A stretch of DNA of 64,000 bases, taken from positions 3,370,001 to 3,434,000 of the forward strand of contig NZ_JAVIZX010000001.1 in assembly GCF_031453675.1 (NCBI RefSeq). Direction: 5' to 3'. Position numbers and translations under genes: made by a program. Under the pieces are notes generated by a model. The model did no database searches, was not told the origin of the DNA, and saw nothing but the letters and a program-made list of their open reading frames with translations. Positions 48,184-59,962 of this stretch are shown here, piece by piece; the first letter of the stretch is position 1; each line of letters opens with the position of its first letter. This DNA comes from Paracidovorax wautersii (GTDB lineage: Bacteria; Pseudomonadota; Gammaproteobacteria; Burkholderiales; Burkholderiaceae_C).

Positions 48184-50484
48184 ATGAAGAAATCGTGGGT
48201 GTTCGTCCTGGTGGCCGGCTGGGGCGCTTTGGCGGCCTCTGCCCAGCAGGCTCCGGCAACGAATCTGTTGAGCGACAAGAAGGCTTTCGTGGCGGACCTG
48301 GTAGGCCGCATGACCTTGCAGGAAAAAATCGGCCAGTTGCGCCTGATCAGCATCGGCCCCGAGATGCCGATCGCCCAGTTGGCGGATGAGATCACGGCCG
48401 GCCGCGTGGGCGGCACCTTCAATTCGGTGAACCGTCCGGACAACCGCCGGCTGCAGGACGCGGCCATGAAGGGGCGTTTGAAGATTCCCATGTTCTTCGC
48501 CTACGACGTCATCCATGGCCACCGCACGACCTTCCCCATCGGGCTGGGCCTGGCGTCGAGCTGGGACATGGCCGCGGTCGAAACCATGGCCCGCACCGCC
48601 GCGCGTGAGGCGGCGGCCGACTCCATCGATATGACCTTCGCCCCCATGGTGGACATTGCGCGCGACCCGCGCTGGGGTCGTACCTCGGAAGGATTCGGCG
48701 AAGACCCGCACCTGGTGTCCCAGATCGCCAGGGCCACCGTAAAGGGCTTCCAGGGCACGCTGCCGGTGCCGGCCGACCGCATCATGGCCAGCGTGAAGCA
48801 CTTCGCCATGTACGGTGCCGTGGAAGGCGGGCGCGACTACAACACCGTGGACATGAGCCCGATGCGCATGTACCAGGACTACCTGCCGCCCTACAAGGCC
48901 GCGATCGACGCCGGCGCGGGCGGCGTGATGGTGGCGCTGAACTCCATCAACGGCGTGCCGGCCACGTCCAACACCTGGCTGATGCAGGACCTGCTGCGCA
49001 AGGACTGGGGCTTCAAGGGCGTGACGGTGAGCGACCACGGCGCCATCGTCGAACTCACGCGCCACGGCGTGGCCCATGACGAGCGCGAGGCCGCCAAGCT
49101 GGCCATCCAGACCGGCATCGACATGAGCATGGCTGACTCGGTCTACCTGAAGGAGCTGCCTGGCCTGGTGCAGTCCGGCGAGGTGCGCATGCAGGAGATC
49201 GACAACGCCGTGACCGAAGTGCTGGGCGCCAAGTACGACATGGGGCTGTTCCACAACCCTTATCTCCGCATCGGCGAGGCCAAGGACGATCCGGTGGACC
49301 TCAAGGCCGACAGCCGCCTCGACCGCCCCGCAGCGCGCGACGTGGCGCGCAAGTCCATCGTGCTGCTGGAGAACCGCAACCGCACGCTGCCGCTGGCCAA
49401 GAACGCCTCCATCGCGCTGGTCGGACCGCTGGCCGATGCGCCCATCGACATGCTGGGCAGCTGGTCCGCGGCCGGCTACGACAAGCTGGCCGTGACCCTG
49501 CGGACCGGGCTGAACGCGGCCGTCGGCCAGAGCGGCGGGCGCGTGGCCTATGCCCGCGGGGCCAACATCACCAACGACGAGAAGATCGTCGAGTACCTGA
49601 ACTTCCTAAACTGGGATGCGCCCGAGGTCACGCAGGACAAGCGCACGCCGGCCGAGATGATCCAGGAAGCCGTCAAGGTGGCGCAGCGGTCCGACGTGAT
49701 CGTGGCCGCCGTGGGCGAGGCGCGCGGCATGTCGCACGAGTCGTCGAGCCGCACCAGCCTGGACCTGCCGCAGAGCCAGCGCGACCTGATCGCCGCGCTC
49801 AAGGCCACGGGCAAGCCGCTGGTGCTGGTGCTGATGAACGGCCGCCCGCTGGCGCTGCAGCGTGAGCAGAAGGAGGCCGACGCCATCCTGGAGACCTGGT
49901 ACACGGGCACCGAAGGCGGCAACGCGATCAGCGATGTGCTGTTTGGCGACTACAACCCTTCGGGCAAGCTGCCGATCTCGTTCCCGCGCTCGGTCGGGCA
50001 AATCCCCACTTATTACAACCACGCCCGCCTGGGCCGGCCCTTCACCGAAGGCAAGCCGGGCAACTACACGTCGCAGTATTTCGAGGAAGTCACCGGTCCG
50101 CTGTACCCGTTCGGCTATGGCCTGAGCTATACCGATTTCGCGCTGTCCGAGGTGGTGCTGTCCAGCCGCACCATGGCGCGCGGCGGCCAGATCGAGGCGG
50201 CGGTGACGGTGAAGAACACCGGCCAGCGCGCGGGCGAGACCGTGGTGCAGCTCTACATCCAGGATGTGGCCGCTTCGGTGGTGCGCCCGGTCAAGGAACT
50301 CAAGGACTTCCGCAAGGTGATGCTGCAGCCCGGCGAAGAGCGCGTGCTGCGCTTCCCGGTCACGGAGGAGCAGCTCAAGTTCTTCAATGCCCGCCTGCAG
50401 CATGTGGCCGAGCCTGGCCGCTTCAACGTGCAGATCGGCCTGGACTCGCAGACCGTGCGCGAGCAGGGCTTCGAGCTGCAATAA
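48184..50484 (+). CDS. bglX: Periplasmic beta-glucosidase (glycoside hydrolase family 3)
   Basis: A 766-residue GH3 enzyme (E. coli BglX has 765). A signal peptide ends near AALAASAQQ (about residue 22). The N-terminal TIM barrel carries FAYDVIHGHRTTFPIGLGLA, MASVKHFAMYGAVEGGRDYN and the nucleophile Asp284 in GVTVSDHGAIVEL; the second domain includes VGEARGMSHESSSRTSLDLP, and a fibronectin-III-like domain closes the protein. ATG 48184 is chosen since it begins the signal peptide. Divergence from opgG suggests turnover of periplasmic beta-glucans; that link is inference. Confidence 0.95.
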   Translation: MKKSWVFVLVAGWGALAASAQQAPATNLLSDKKAFVADLVGRMTLQEKIGQLRLISIGPEMPIAQLADEITAGRVGGTFNSVNRPDNRRLQDAAMKGRLKIPMFFAYDVIHGHRTTFPIGLGLASSWDMAAVETMARTAAREAAADSIDMTFAPMVDIARDPRWGRTSEGFGEDPHLVSQIARATVKGFQGTLPVPADRIMASVKHFAMYGAVEGGRDYNTVDMSPMRMYQDYLPPYKAAIDAGAGGVMVALNSINGVPATSNTWLMQDLLRKDWGFKGVTVSDHGAIVELTRHGVAHDEREAAKLAIQTGIDMSMADSVYLKELPGLVQSGEVRMQEIDNAVTEVLGAKYDMGLFHNPYLRIGEAKDDPVDLKADSRLDRPAARDVARKSIVLLENRNRTLPLAKNASIALVGPLADAPIDMLGSWSAAGYDKLAVTLRTGLNAAVGQSGGRVAYARGANITNDEKIVEYLNFLNWDAPEVTQDKRTPAEMIQEAVKVAQRSDVIVAAVGEARGMSHESSSRTSLDLPQSQRDLIAALKATGKPLVLVLMNGRPLALQREQKEADAILETWYTGTEGGNAISDVLFGDYNPSGKLPISFPRSVGQIPTYYNHARLGRPFTEGKPGNYTSQYFEEVTGPLYPFGYGLSYTDFALSEVVLSSRTMARGGQIEAAVTVKNTGQRAGETVVQLYIQDVAASVVRPVKELKDFRKVMLQPGEERVLRFPVTEEQLKFFNARLQHVAEPGRFNVQIGLDSQTVREQGFELQ

Positions 50485-50501
50485 AAGAAGGGGTGTGCTC
50501 G

Positions 50502-51884
50502 ATGGCCGTTGCTTCGGAGGTGCTGCGCGACTTGTGGACTCAGGCGGCCTTGCCGCCTGAGGCGCTGGCTTGCGCGACGTTGACGGGCGCAGACCCCGTG
50601 CTGCCGTCGTCGTTCGCCGTGGGCACGGCGGCGCAGGCCAGCATCGCAGCCGCCGCCCTGGCGGCTTGCGAACTGGGCCACCAGCGCGGGGCACCGCGCC
50701 AGCGGGTGGGCGTGGACATGGCGCATGCCAGCACCGAATGCACGGGCTGGTTCAGCCTGGATGGCGAAGTGCCCGATCTGTGGGATGCGTTCTCGGGCCT
50801 GTACCGCTGCGCGGACGGGCACGTGCGCATCCATGCCAACTTTGCGCACCACCGCGACGGCGCGCTGCGGCTGCTGGGGCTGGACCCGGCGCAGGCCACG
50901 CGTGCCGATGCCGAGGCGGCGCTGATGGCGTGGAAGGCGCTGGATTTCGAATCCGCCGCAGCGGCGGCCGGCCTGGTGGCCACCGCGCTGCGCAGCTTTG
51001 CGCAGTGGGACGCCACACCCCAGGGCCAGGCCGTGGCGGCACAGCCGCTGTTCACCATCGAGCGCATCGGCGATGCACCGCCGCGGGCCTTGCCGCCCTT
51101 GTCGGCCGGGCAGCGGCCTCTGGAGGGCGTGCGCGTGCTGGACCTGACGCGCATCCTGGCCGGCCCGGTGGGCGGCAAGGCGCTGGCGGCCTACGGGGCG
51201 GATGTGATGCTGGTGAATGCGCCGCACCTGCCCAACATCGCCGCCATCGCGGAAACCAGCCGGGGCAAGCGCTCCGTGCATGTCGACCTGCGGAGCGCTG
51301 GCGGCCGGGCCGCCATGCAGCGGCTGCTGGCCGAGGCGCATGTCTGGATACAGGGCTACCGGCCCGGCGGCCTGCAGGCGCTGGGTTACGGGCCCGATAC
51401 CGTGGCGCAGCAGCGCCCGGGCATCGTCTATGTGTCGCTCACGGCGTATGGCACGCAGGGGCCGTGGGCCACGCGGCGCGGCTTCGATTCGCTGGTGCAG
51501 ACGGCCATGGGCTTCAACCAGGCCGAGGGGGAGGCGATGGGCGACGGCCGGCCCAAGCCCTTGCCGCTGCAGATCCTGGACGAGGCCACGGGCTACCTCA
51601 TCGCCTTCGGTGCGGCCGCAGCCCTGCGCCGCCAGCAGCGCGAAGGTGGCAGCTGGCATGTGCAGGTCTCGCTGGCGCAGACCGGCCATTGGCTGCGCAC
51701 CTTGGGGCGCGTGCCCCACGGCCTGCGTGCACAGGCACCAGACCGCACGCCCTGGCTGGAGACCTCGGCTTCGGGCTTCGGCGTGCTGCGGTCGGTGCGC
51801 CACAGTGCCGTGCTGGAGCGCACGCCCGCGGGTTGGACGCGGCCTGCGGTCCCGCCGCGCACGGATGCGCCGGCGTGGACGTGA
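50502..51884 (+). CDS. CaiB/BaiF-type (class III) CoA-transferase
   Basis: A 460-residue family III CoA-transferase. The core begins only near residue 208 (LEGVRVLDLTRILAGPVGGK), followed by NIAAIAETSRGKRSVHVDLR, YRPGGLQALGYGPDTVAQQR and VYVSLTAYGTQGPW. The first 200 residues form a diverged extra N-terminal half, so this looks like a fused two-domain form. The usual catalytic Asp position in the core could not be assigned with confidence. GAAGGGG precedes ATG 50502, 17 bases after bglX. The acyl group is unknown. Confidence 0.85.
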   Translation: MAVASEVLRDLWTQAALPPEALACATLTGADPVLPSSFAVGTAAQASIAAAALAACELGHQRGAPRQRVGVDMAHASTECTGWFSLDGEVPDLWDAFSGLYRCADGHVRIHANFAHHRDGALRLLGLDPAQATRADAEAALMAWKALDFESAAAAAGLVATALRSFAQWDATPQGQAVAAQPLFTIERIGDAPPRALPPLSAGQRPLEGVRVLDLTRILAGPVGGKALAAYGADVMLVNAPHLPNIAAIAETSRGKRSVHVDLRSAGGRAAMQRLLAEAHVWIQGYRPGGLQALGYGPDTVAQQRPGIVYVSLTAYGTQGPWATRRGFDSLVQTAMGFNQAEGEAMGDGRPKPLPLQILDEATGYLIAFGAAAALRRQQREGGSWHVQVSLAQTGHWLRTLGRVPHGLRAQAPDRTPWLETSASGFGVLRSVRHSAVLERTPAGWTRPAVPPRTDAPAWT

Positions 51885-51897
51885 CCGGTACGCCACC

Positions 51898-52173
51898 CTG
51901 AGAACGTGTTGACGATCTCCCAGGGGTCGCGCAGCGGTGTGGGCGGGATGGGATGCAAGGCGCGGTGCGCAGTGGATAGCCTTTGCTATCCACCAGCGCC
52001 GCAACGCCGCAGACCGCCCGCCCACACCGCTGCCCTTCGGGTTGGAGCGAAATCGGGCGATTGAACGCCCCGGTTGCTTGCATGGGCACGAGCCCATGCG
52101 GCGCACCCGCAGCCTCCACTCATCCCGATTGCGCTCCAACGCGACCCCTGCGAGATCGTCAACACGTTCTCAG
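51898..52173. repeat. 276-base nested palindromic element
   Basis: A 34-base outer inverted repeat (51898-51931 and 52140-52173, one mismatch) starts CTGAGAACGTGTTGACGATC. Inside are two 17-base stems: GCAGCGGTGTGGGCGGG (51931-51947) with its perfect complement at 52017-52033, and GTTGGAGCGAAATCGGG (52041-52057) with its complement at 52124-52140 (one mismatch). Each encloses a hairpin: GTGGATAGC-CTTT-GCTATCCAC (51972-51993) and GCATGGGC-ACGA-GCCCATGC (52080-52099). The design is a three-way junction. It contains no gene and fills most of the gap between the CoA-transferase and HD-GYP genes. A MITE-like element or structured RNA is possible. Confidence 0.9.
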
Positions 52174-52253
52174 TCCGGCCTCGGATTCGGGGTCCTGAAA
52201 GCGGCTTATATTCTTGGCAGCAGCGGCTTGCCGAAGCCGCCTTTCTTGCCTGC

Positions 52254-53579
52254 ATGAACGCATCCCTCCCGCCCGCCGATCGCCTGACTGCCGAGGGCGA
52301 GGTCGACGACTCCCACTACCTGCGCGCCGTGACCGACATGGCCGAACGCTGCCATGTGGTGGCGCAGGATGCCATCTACACCGACAGCGGCATCAAGCTG
52401 CTGGACAAGGGCGCCCGCGTGGACAGCCGGCTCTACGAGCGGCTGGTGCAGCACAAGCTGCGCGGCTCCATCGACCAGCAACTGAGCGTTCAAGAGGCGA
52501 TCACCCTGCCGGATCTGGTGGAGATGGCGCAGGCGCAATGCCACAGCGATCCGCTCGTCCGCATGCTGCTGCCCGCCGTGGGCGGGGCAGGGCGGCTGCT
52601 GGCGCCGGTGCGTGCCATGCCGTTGCCCCGGCCCATGGCCTTCAAGCTGACGGTGATGCGGGAGCAGCGGGGCGACCTGCTCGCGCACAGCGTGCGCATG
52701 ATGCTGGTGGCGCTGTTCCTGGGGGTGCAGAGCGGCTGGAGCGAGCGCGATTGCACGCCGCTGGCCGCCGCGGCCCTGCTGCACGACATCGGCGTGCTGC
52801 ACATGGACCCGGTCTGGCGCAATCCGGAGCACAAGATCACGGGCGTAGGCCGCAAGCACCTGGTGGCGCACCCGGTGACGGCCATGGTCGTCATCCGCGC
52901 GCTGGCGGCCTACCCGAAGTCGGTGGAAACCGCGGTGCTGGAGCACCATGAGCGCATGGATGGCACGGGTTATCCGCGCAGCCTGCCGGGCGCGCAGATC
53001 TCGCCCATGGGGCAGATCCTGCTCCTGGCGGAAGTGGTGTCCGCCTTCTTCGAGAAATACAGCGATGCGCCCGCCCAGCGCCTGTCGCTGTCGCTGCGGC
53101 TCAACCACCGCAAGTTTCCCGCTGCGCTGACGGCGCTGCTGCTGCCGCTGCTGCAGCAAGGCTCCACGGATGCCGATCCGGCGGCCGTTCGCCAGGACGT
53201 GGATCGGTGCATCGACGTGCTGTCGGCCGCTTTCCGCACGTGGGAGGGCTTGCGCGGCGGGTTGTCCGGCGACGGGCTGGCGCTGTCGTCCGGCAAGGCC
53301 AGCGCCTTCATCGACATGCGGCTCGTGGCGCTGCAGAAGGCGCTGTACGAGGCCGGATCGCACCCGCGCCAGCAGGCCGAGATGCTCCCGCACCTGGAGG
53401 GCGACGCCCAGGGCATGGCCGAACTGGCCCTGCTGGGCCGCGAGGCGCTGTGGCAGCTGCAGAGCATCCTCAACGCCAGCCACAGCCGCTGGCCGCATCT
53501 GGCCCAGCGCGCGGACGAGGGCGATGCCGCCGTGGCCGACTGGCGCGACGCCTGCGCACAGGGGCTGGCCACCCTCTGA
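52254..53579 (+). CDS. HD-GYP domain protein, likely cyclic-di-GMP phosphodiesterase
   Basis: A 441-residue protein. The first His of the HD set is in LLAHSVRMM near residue 145, HD in ALLHDIGVLHMD near 176, and the GYP loop in LEHHERMDGTGYPRSLPG near 231, all intact, so cyclic-di-GMP hydrolysis is likely. No membrane segment or receiver domain is seen; the N-terminal 110 residues are of unknown type. ATG 52254 is 80 bases after the nested palindrome. TATATT at 52208-52213 might be a -10 box. Confidence 0.88.
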   Translation: MNASLPPADRLTAEGEVDDSHYLRAVTDMAERCHVVAQDAIYTDSGIKLLDKGARVDSRLYERLVQHKLRGSIDQQLSVQEAITLPDLVEMAQAQCHSDPLVRMLLPAVGGAGRLLAPVRAMPLPRPMAFKLTVMREQRGDLLAHSVRMMLVALFLGVQSGWSERDCTPLAAAALLHDIGVLHMDPVWRNPEHKITGVGRKHLVAHPVTAMVVIRALAAYPKSVETAVLEHHERMDGTGYPRSLPGAQISPMGQILLLAEVVSAFFEKYSDAPAQRLSLSLRLNHRKFPAALTALLLPLLQQGSTDADPAAVRQDVDRCIDVLSAAFRTWEGLRGGLSGDGLALSSGKASAFIDMRLVALQKALYEAGSHPRQQAEMLPHLEGDAQGMAELALLGREALWQLQSILNASHSRWPHLAQRADEGDAAVADWRDACAQGLATL

Positions 53580-53623
53580 CCGGCGGGCGCATGCGGCAGA
53601 GGCAGGGTTGTTGAGGACCCCGT

Positions 53624-53665
53624 CAGCCATCGAATACTGTATATTTGAACAGTATTCGATGGCTG
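53624..53665 (+). promoter_or_regulatory. LexA box inside a 42-base palindrome
   Basis: CTGT-ATATTTGA-ACAG (53637-53652) fits the LexA consensus CTGT-N8-ACAG. It is the centre of a perfect 17-base inverted repeat: CAGCCATCGAATACTGT (53624-53640) and its complement at 53649-53665. It ends 3 bases before the imuA ATG and should repress the imu cassette until DNA damage. Confidence 0.92.
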
Positions 53666-53668
53666 ACC

Positions 53669-54526
53669 ATGTCTGCGCTGCCCCACTTTTCCCTCACCAC
53701 TGCGACCCCGGCCGGGGCGCAGCGGAGGGCGTGCGAGGTGCCCGGCGTCTGGCAGGGCAGCGACTGGGCCGCGGCGGGCCTGCAGCGCACGCGGCCAACG
53801 GGCCATGCCGCGCTCGACGCCCAGCTGCCGGGCGGTGGCTGGCCCCTGGGCGCCATGGCCGAGGTGCTGCAGCCCCCGCAGGCGGTGCGCGAATGGCCGC
53901 TGGTGCTGCCGGGCCTGGCGCAGGCCATCGCCGAGGGCGCGGCAGGCCGGGTGGTGCTGGTCGCGCCGCCCCACGAACCCTTTGCGCCCGCATTGCAGGC
54001 GGGCGGCCTGCTCGCGCAGCGCCTGTGCCGGGTGCTGGCGGGCGCCCACCAGGCCACGGAAGCCGCCTGGGCCAGCGAGCAAGCGCTGCGCTGCCGCGAC
54101 GTGCTGGCCGTGCTGGCCTGGCTGCCCCAGGCGCGGCCGGAGACCCTGCGCCGCCTGCAGCTGGCGGCCGCCCAGCAGGGGCGCTGGCTGTGGGTGTTCC
54201 GCCCCGACACGCAGCGCGGGCAGTCGTCGCCGGCGCCCTTGCGCCTGTGGGTGCTGGGGCGCGATACGCAGTTGCACGTGCACCTGGTCAAGCGGCGCGG
54301 CCCGCCCTTGCTGGAGCCCGTGGTGCTGCCGCTGCGCAATGCCGCGCTGGCGGCGGTGCTCGATGCCCAGGCGCGGCGCAAGCGGCTGGCGCAGCAGGAC
54401 GCCGGCCACGGATGGGGCGCGCCGCTGCGCCCGTCCGCCGATCCCATGCCCGGCCCGGCCCTGCGCCGGCCCGATGTGCCCGGAGTGCCCCATGCACTGG
54501 ATCGCACTGCCCCGCGCCGTGGATGA
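53669..54526 (+). CDS. imuA: Translesion DNA synthesis-associated protein ImuA
   Basis: A 285-residue RecA/SulA-like accessory factor of the mutasome. Family segments are ALDAQLPGGGWPLGAMAEVL near residue 50, LVLPGLAQAIAEGAAGRVVL near 75 and LAWLPQARPETLRRLQLAA near 150. The Walker A is degenerate, as usual for ImuA. ATG 53669 was chosen over TTG 53645, which lies inside the LexA palindrome. The leader is very short with no clear Shine-Dalgarno. The 3' end overlaps imuB by 35 bases in another frame. Confidence 0.9.
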   Translation: MSALPHFSLTTATPAGAQRRACEVPGVWQGSDWAAAGLQRTRPTGHAALDAQLPGGGWPLGAMAEVLQPPQAVREWPLVLPGLAQAIAEGAAGRVVLVAPPHEPFAPALQAGGLLAQRLCRVLAGAHQATEAAWASEQALRCRDVLAVLAWLPQARPETLRRLQLAAAQQGRWLWVFRPDTQRGQSSPAPLRLWVLGRDTQLHVHLVKRRGPPLLEPVVLPLRNAALAAVLDAQARRKRLAQQDAGHGWGAPLRPSADPMPGPALRRPDVPGVPHALDRTAPRRG

Positions 54527-55853
54527 AGAGGCCGCGCCGTCCGGCGTGCCGCCGGAGGCCGACGCGTGGTGGTCGCTGCGGTGGTCGCCGCGCGTGGCCT
54601 TGATCGACGAGGCGCTGCTAATCGAGCTGTCCACCACCGCGCGCCTGTGGGGCGGGCTGCCGACGCTGCTCGAACAGCTGCGCCCCCATGCCGGCGATGC
54701 CGGTCTGCAGGCGCAGGCGCCGACCGCGCTGCAGGCCCTGGCCCGGCTGCGCATGGTGCAGGCCGGACGGCCGCTGCCGCGCCGCCTGCCGCACGATCTG
54801 CCGCTGCACACCCTGACCGACGCGCGCCCGCATGCCCGCGCGCTGGAGCACATGGGCTGCCGCACCTGGGGCGCGCTGCGGGCGCTGCCGCGGGCCGGCG
54901 TGGCGCGGCGCTTCGGTGCCGGGCTGCTGCGTGCGCTCGACCAGGCCTGGGGCGACGCACCGCACCAGCCGCGCTGGGTCGCGTTGCCCGAGACCTTCGC
55001 GCTGGAGGCCGAGTTGCCCGCCCTGGTCGAATCGGCCGGCGCCCTGGTGTGGTCGGCCGCCCGGCTGCTGCAGGCCCTGCAGCGGTGGTTGCAGGGGCGC
55101 CACCAGGGCGTGCTGGTGCTGCGGCTGGAGTGGCACCACCACCTGCGCCGGCTCGACGGCGTGCAGTTGCCGCCGTGGGACGGCATGGATCTGCGCACGG
55201 CCGAACCCGCCCAGGAGATGGCACACCTGCAGCGTCTGCTGACGGAACGGCTGGCGCACTGCCGGCTGGCAGCGCCGGTGGACCGCATCGCCCTGCGCGC
55301 CGTGCAGACGGGGCCGGTGCAGTCCGGCAGCGCCAGCCTCTTGCCGCCGGGGCCCGAAGAGGCCGCCGGCGACCCCTGGCACCAGCTGCAGGAGCGCTGG
55401 GCCGCCCGCCTGGGCGCGGACCGCATCCAGGCCGTGCAGCTACATGCGGACCACCGCCCCGAGCGCATGCAGCGCTGGCACCCCATGGCCGATGTCCATG
55501 CCCGCACGCCTGCCGCCGCCCCGCGGCCTGCGCTGACCCGCGCCACCGATCCGCGCGCCGCGCTCTGGCCGGCCTGGCTGAGCCAGCCGCCCCAGCCCTT
55601 GCGGGTGCAGCGGCACCGCCCCAGCCTGCAGGGACCGCTGAACCTGCTGGTCGGGCCCCAGCGCTTCGAGGCCGGCTGGTGGGAGCAGGCCGCGCCGGCA
55701 GGGGCCTGCGCGCCCGGGGAGTGCGCCACCGGCCTGGCGCGGCGCGAATACTTCGTGGCGCACAACGCCGCCGTCGGCGGGGTGTGGATCTACAGAGACC
55801 TGCTCCAGGCGCAGGAGCAGTCCGCCTGGTTTCTGCACGGGTTCTATGCGTAG
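54492..55853 (+). CDS. imuB: Y-family polymerase-like protein ImuB
   Basis: A 453-residue Y-family polymerase homologue that acts as a hub linking DnaE2 to the sliding clamp rather than as a polymerase. It opens MHWIALPRAVDEE, the family start; LLIELSTTARLWGGLPTLLE lies near residue 42 and the helix-hairpin-helix RTWGALRALPRAGVARRFGA near 125. The polymerase catalytic acids are not evident, as known for ImuB. It starts inside the end of imuA, so the two are translationally coupled. It is followed by a repeat and dnaE2. Confidence 0.9.
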   Translation: MHWIALPRAVDEEAAPSGVPPEADAWWSLRWSPRVALIDEALLIELSTTARLWGGLPTLLEQLRPHAGDAGLQAQAPTALQALARLRMVQAGRPLPRRLPHDLPLHTLTDARPHARALEHMGCRTWGALRALPRAGVARRFGAGLLRALDQAWGDAPHQPRWVALPETFALEAELPALVESAGALVWSAARLLQALQRWLQGRHQGVLVLRLEWHHHLRRLDGVQLPPWDGMDLRTAEPAQEMAHLQRLLTERLAHCRLAAPVDRIALRAVQTGPVQSGSASLLPPGPEEAAGDPWHQLQERWAARLGADRIQAVQLHADHRPERMQRWHPMADVHARTPAAAPRPALTRATDPRAALWPAWLSQPPQPLRVQRHRPSLQGPLNLLVGPQRFEAGWWEQAAPAGACAPGECATGLARREYFVAHNAAVGGVWIYRDLLQAQEQSAWFLHGFYA

Positions 55854-55907
55854 CTATCAAAAATATAGCTGCTTGCGCTTGATGGATAAGCGCTGGAGGC
55901 CAAAAAC
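55851..55907 (+). repeat. Dispersed repeat copy 8 (best-preserved)
   Basis: TAGCTATCAAAAATATAGCT, then GCTTGCGCTTGATGGATAAG and CGCTGGAGGCC: the cleanest copy in the window. It begins at the imuB stop codon and fills the 57-base gap to dnaE2. Confidence 0.9.
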
Positions 55908-55910
55908 ACC

Positions 55911-59243
<3,333 letters not shown>

Positions 59244-59515
59244 GGTACGGGCAGGCAGGCATGCCCATCATGCGAGGCTGCTGCGGAACTTCACAGAGGC
59301 TTCGTGAGCGCCGCAACTACGCCGTGGATGGATCAGAGAACCAGGAACGGGGGTTATAAGACTCCGACTGATGCGTCAGATCTCTGGCTTTTTCCGAATC
59401 TGCGTTATTGGATTTTCGTCCGTGTCCGCTGCCGCAAGCCGTTCCAACGACTGCGTGGCGCCCAGAGCAACCTCTGACTTGGCCATGGACTGCTCCAGTG
59501 AATGCCAGATTGCGG

Positions 59516-59962
59516 CTACCGATCGGCTTCGATCGTTAAATATTCTTCCAAAACATTGGCACGTTCGCAGAGACGAAAAATTTCTTTCTGCATGACTTGA
59601 AAGCTGCTCACCGTTTCGCTGCCATAGAGTGATGACTCAAAGGTTTTACTGGTGTTGTGGAAATCGAGCCAGGCGCGCTCTGCGCGAATCAGGCTGTCCT
59701 TGGCCGTGCCAAGCTGCTTGCTGAGCAGCGATTTATAAGCAGTGTTCAATCGCGCGTCTTGTCGTGTCTTCTCCGCAGCTTGGCAAGCAGCGAGCGCGAT
59801 GTTGTCTGATTCCGCTTTTTCAACACATCCATAGAACGCATTGCTGATGCCTGGAGGCGCCTGACGTTTGATGACCAGAGCGGTGCTTTCATACGCCAGT
59901 GCGCCAGAGCCATGCACCAAGACGGCGAAGCTGAGAATGAACATCCTGGTTGCTGTTTTCAT
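59516..59962 (-). CDS. LprI-like (DUF1311) secreted protein
   Basis: A 148-residue exported protein with a signal peptide (hydrophobic 8-22, cleavage near ALAYE). The mature part has YGCVEKAESDNIALAACQAA, RLNTAYKSLLSKQLGTAKDS and RAERAWLDFHNT, the lysozyme-inhibitor LprI N-terminal pattern (Cys pair, LN-x2-Y, and R/Q-x2-W). Members may inhibit lysozyme. Base composition and codon use look less GC-rich than the neighbours, hinting at later acquisition. It stands alone on the minus strand. Confidence 0.82.
   Translation of the reverse strand: MKTATRMFILSFAVLVHGSGALAYESTALVIKRQAPPGISNAFYGCVEKAESDNIALAACQAAEKTRQDARLNTAYKSLLSKQLGTAKDSLIRAERAWLDFHNTSKTFESSLYGSETVSSFQVMQKEIFRLCERANVLEEYLTIEADR

Noticed and set aside
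59371-59595. A 74-codon plus-strand frame before the LprI-like gene
   Set aside because: No Shine-Dalgarno, no recognised motif, and it overlaps the end of the LprI-like gene on the other strand.
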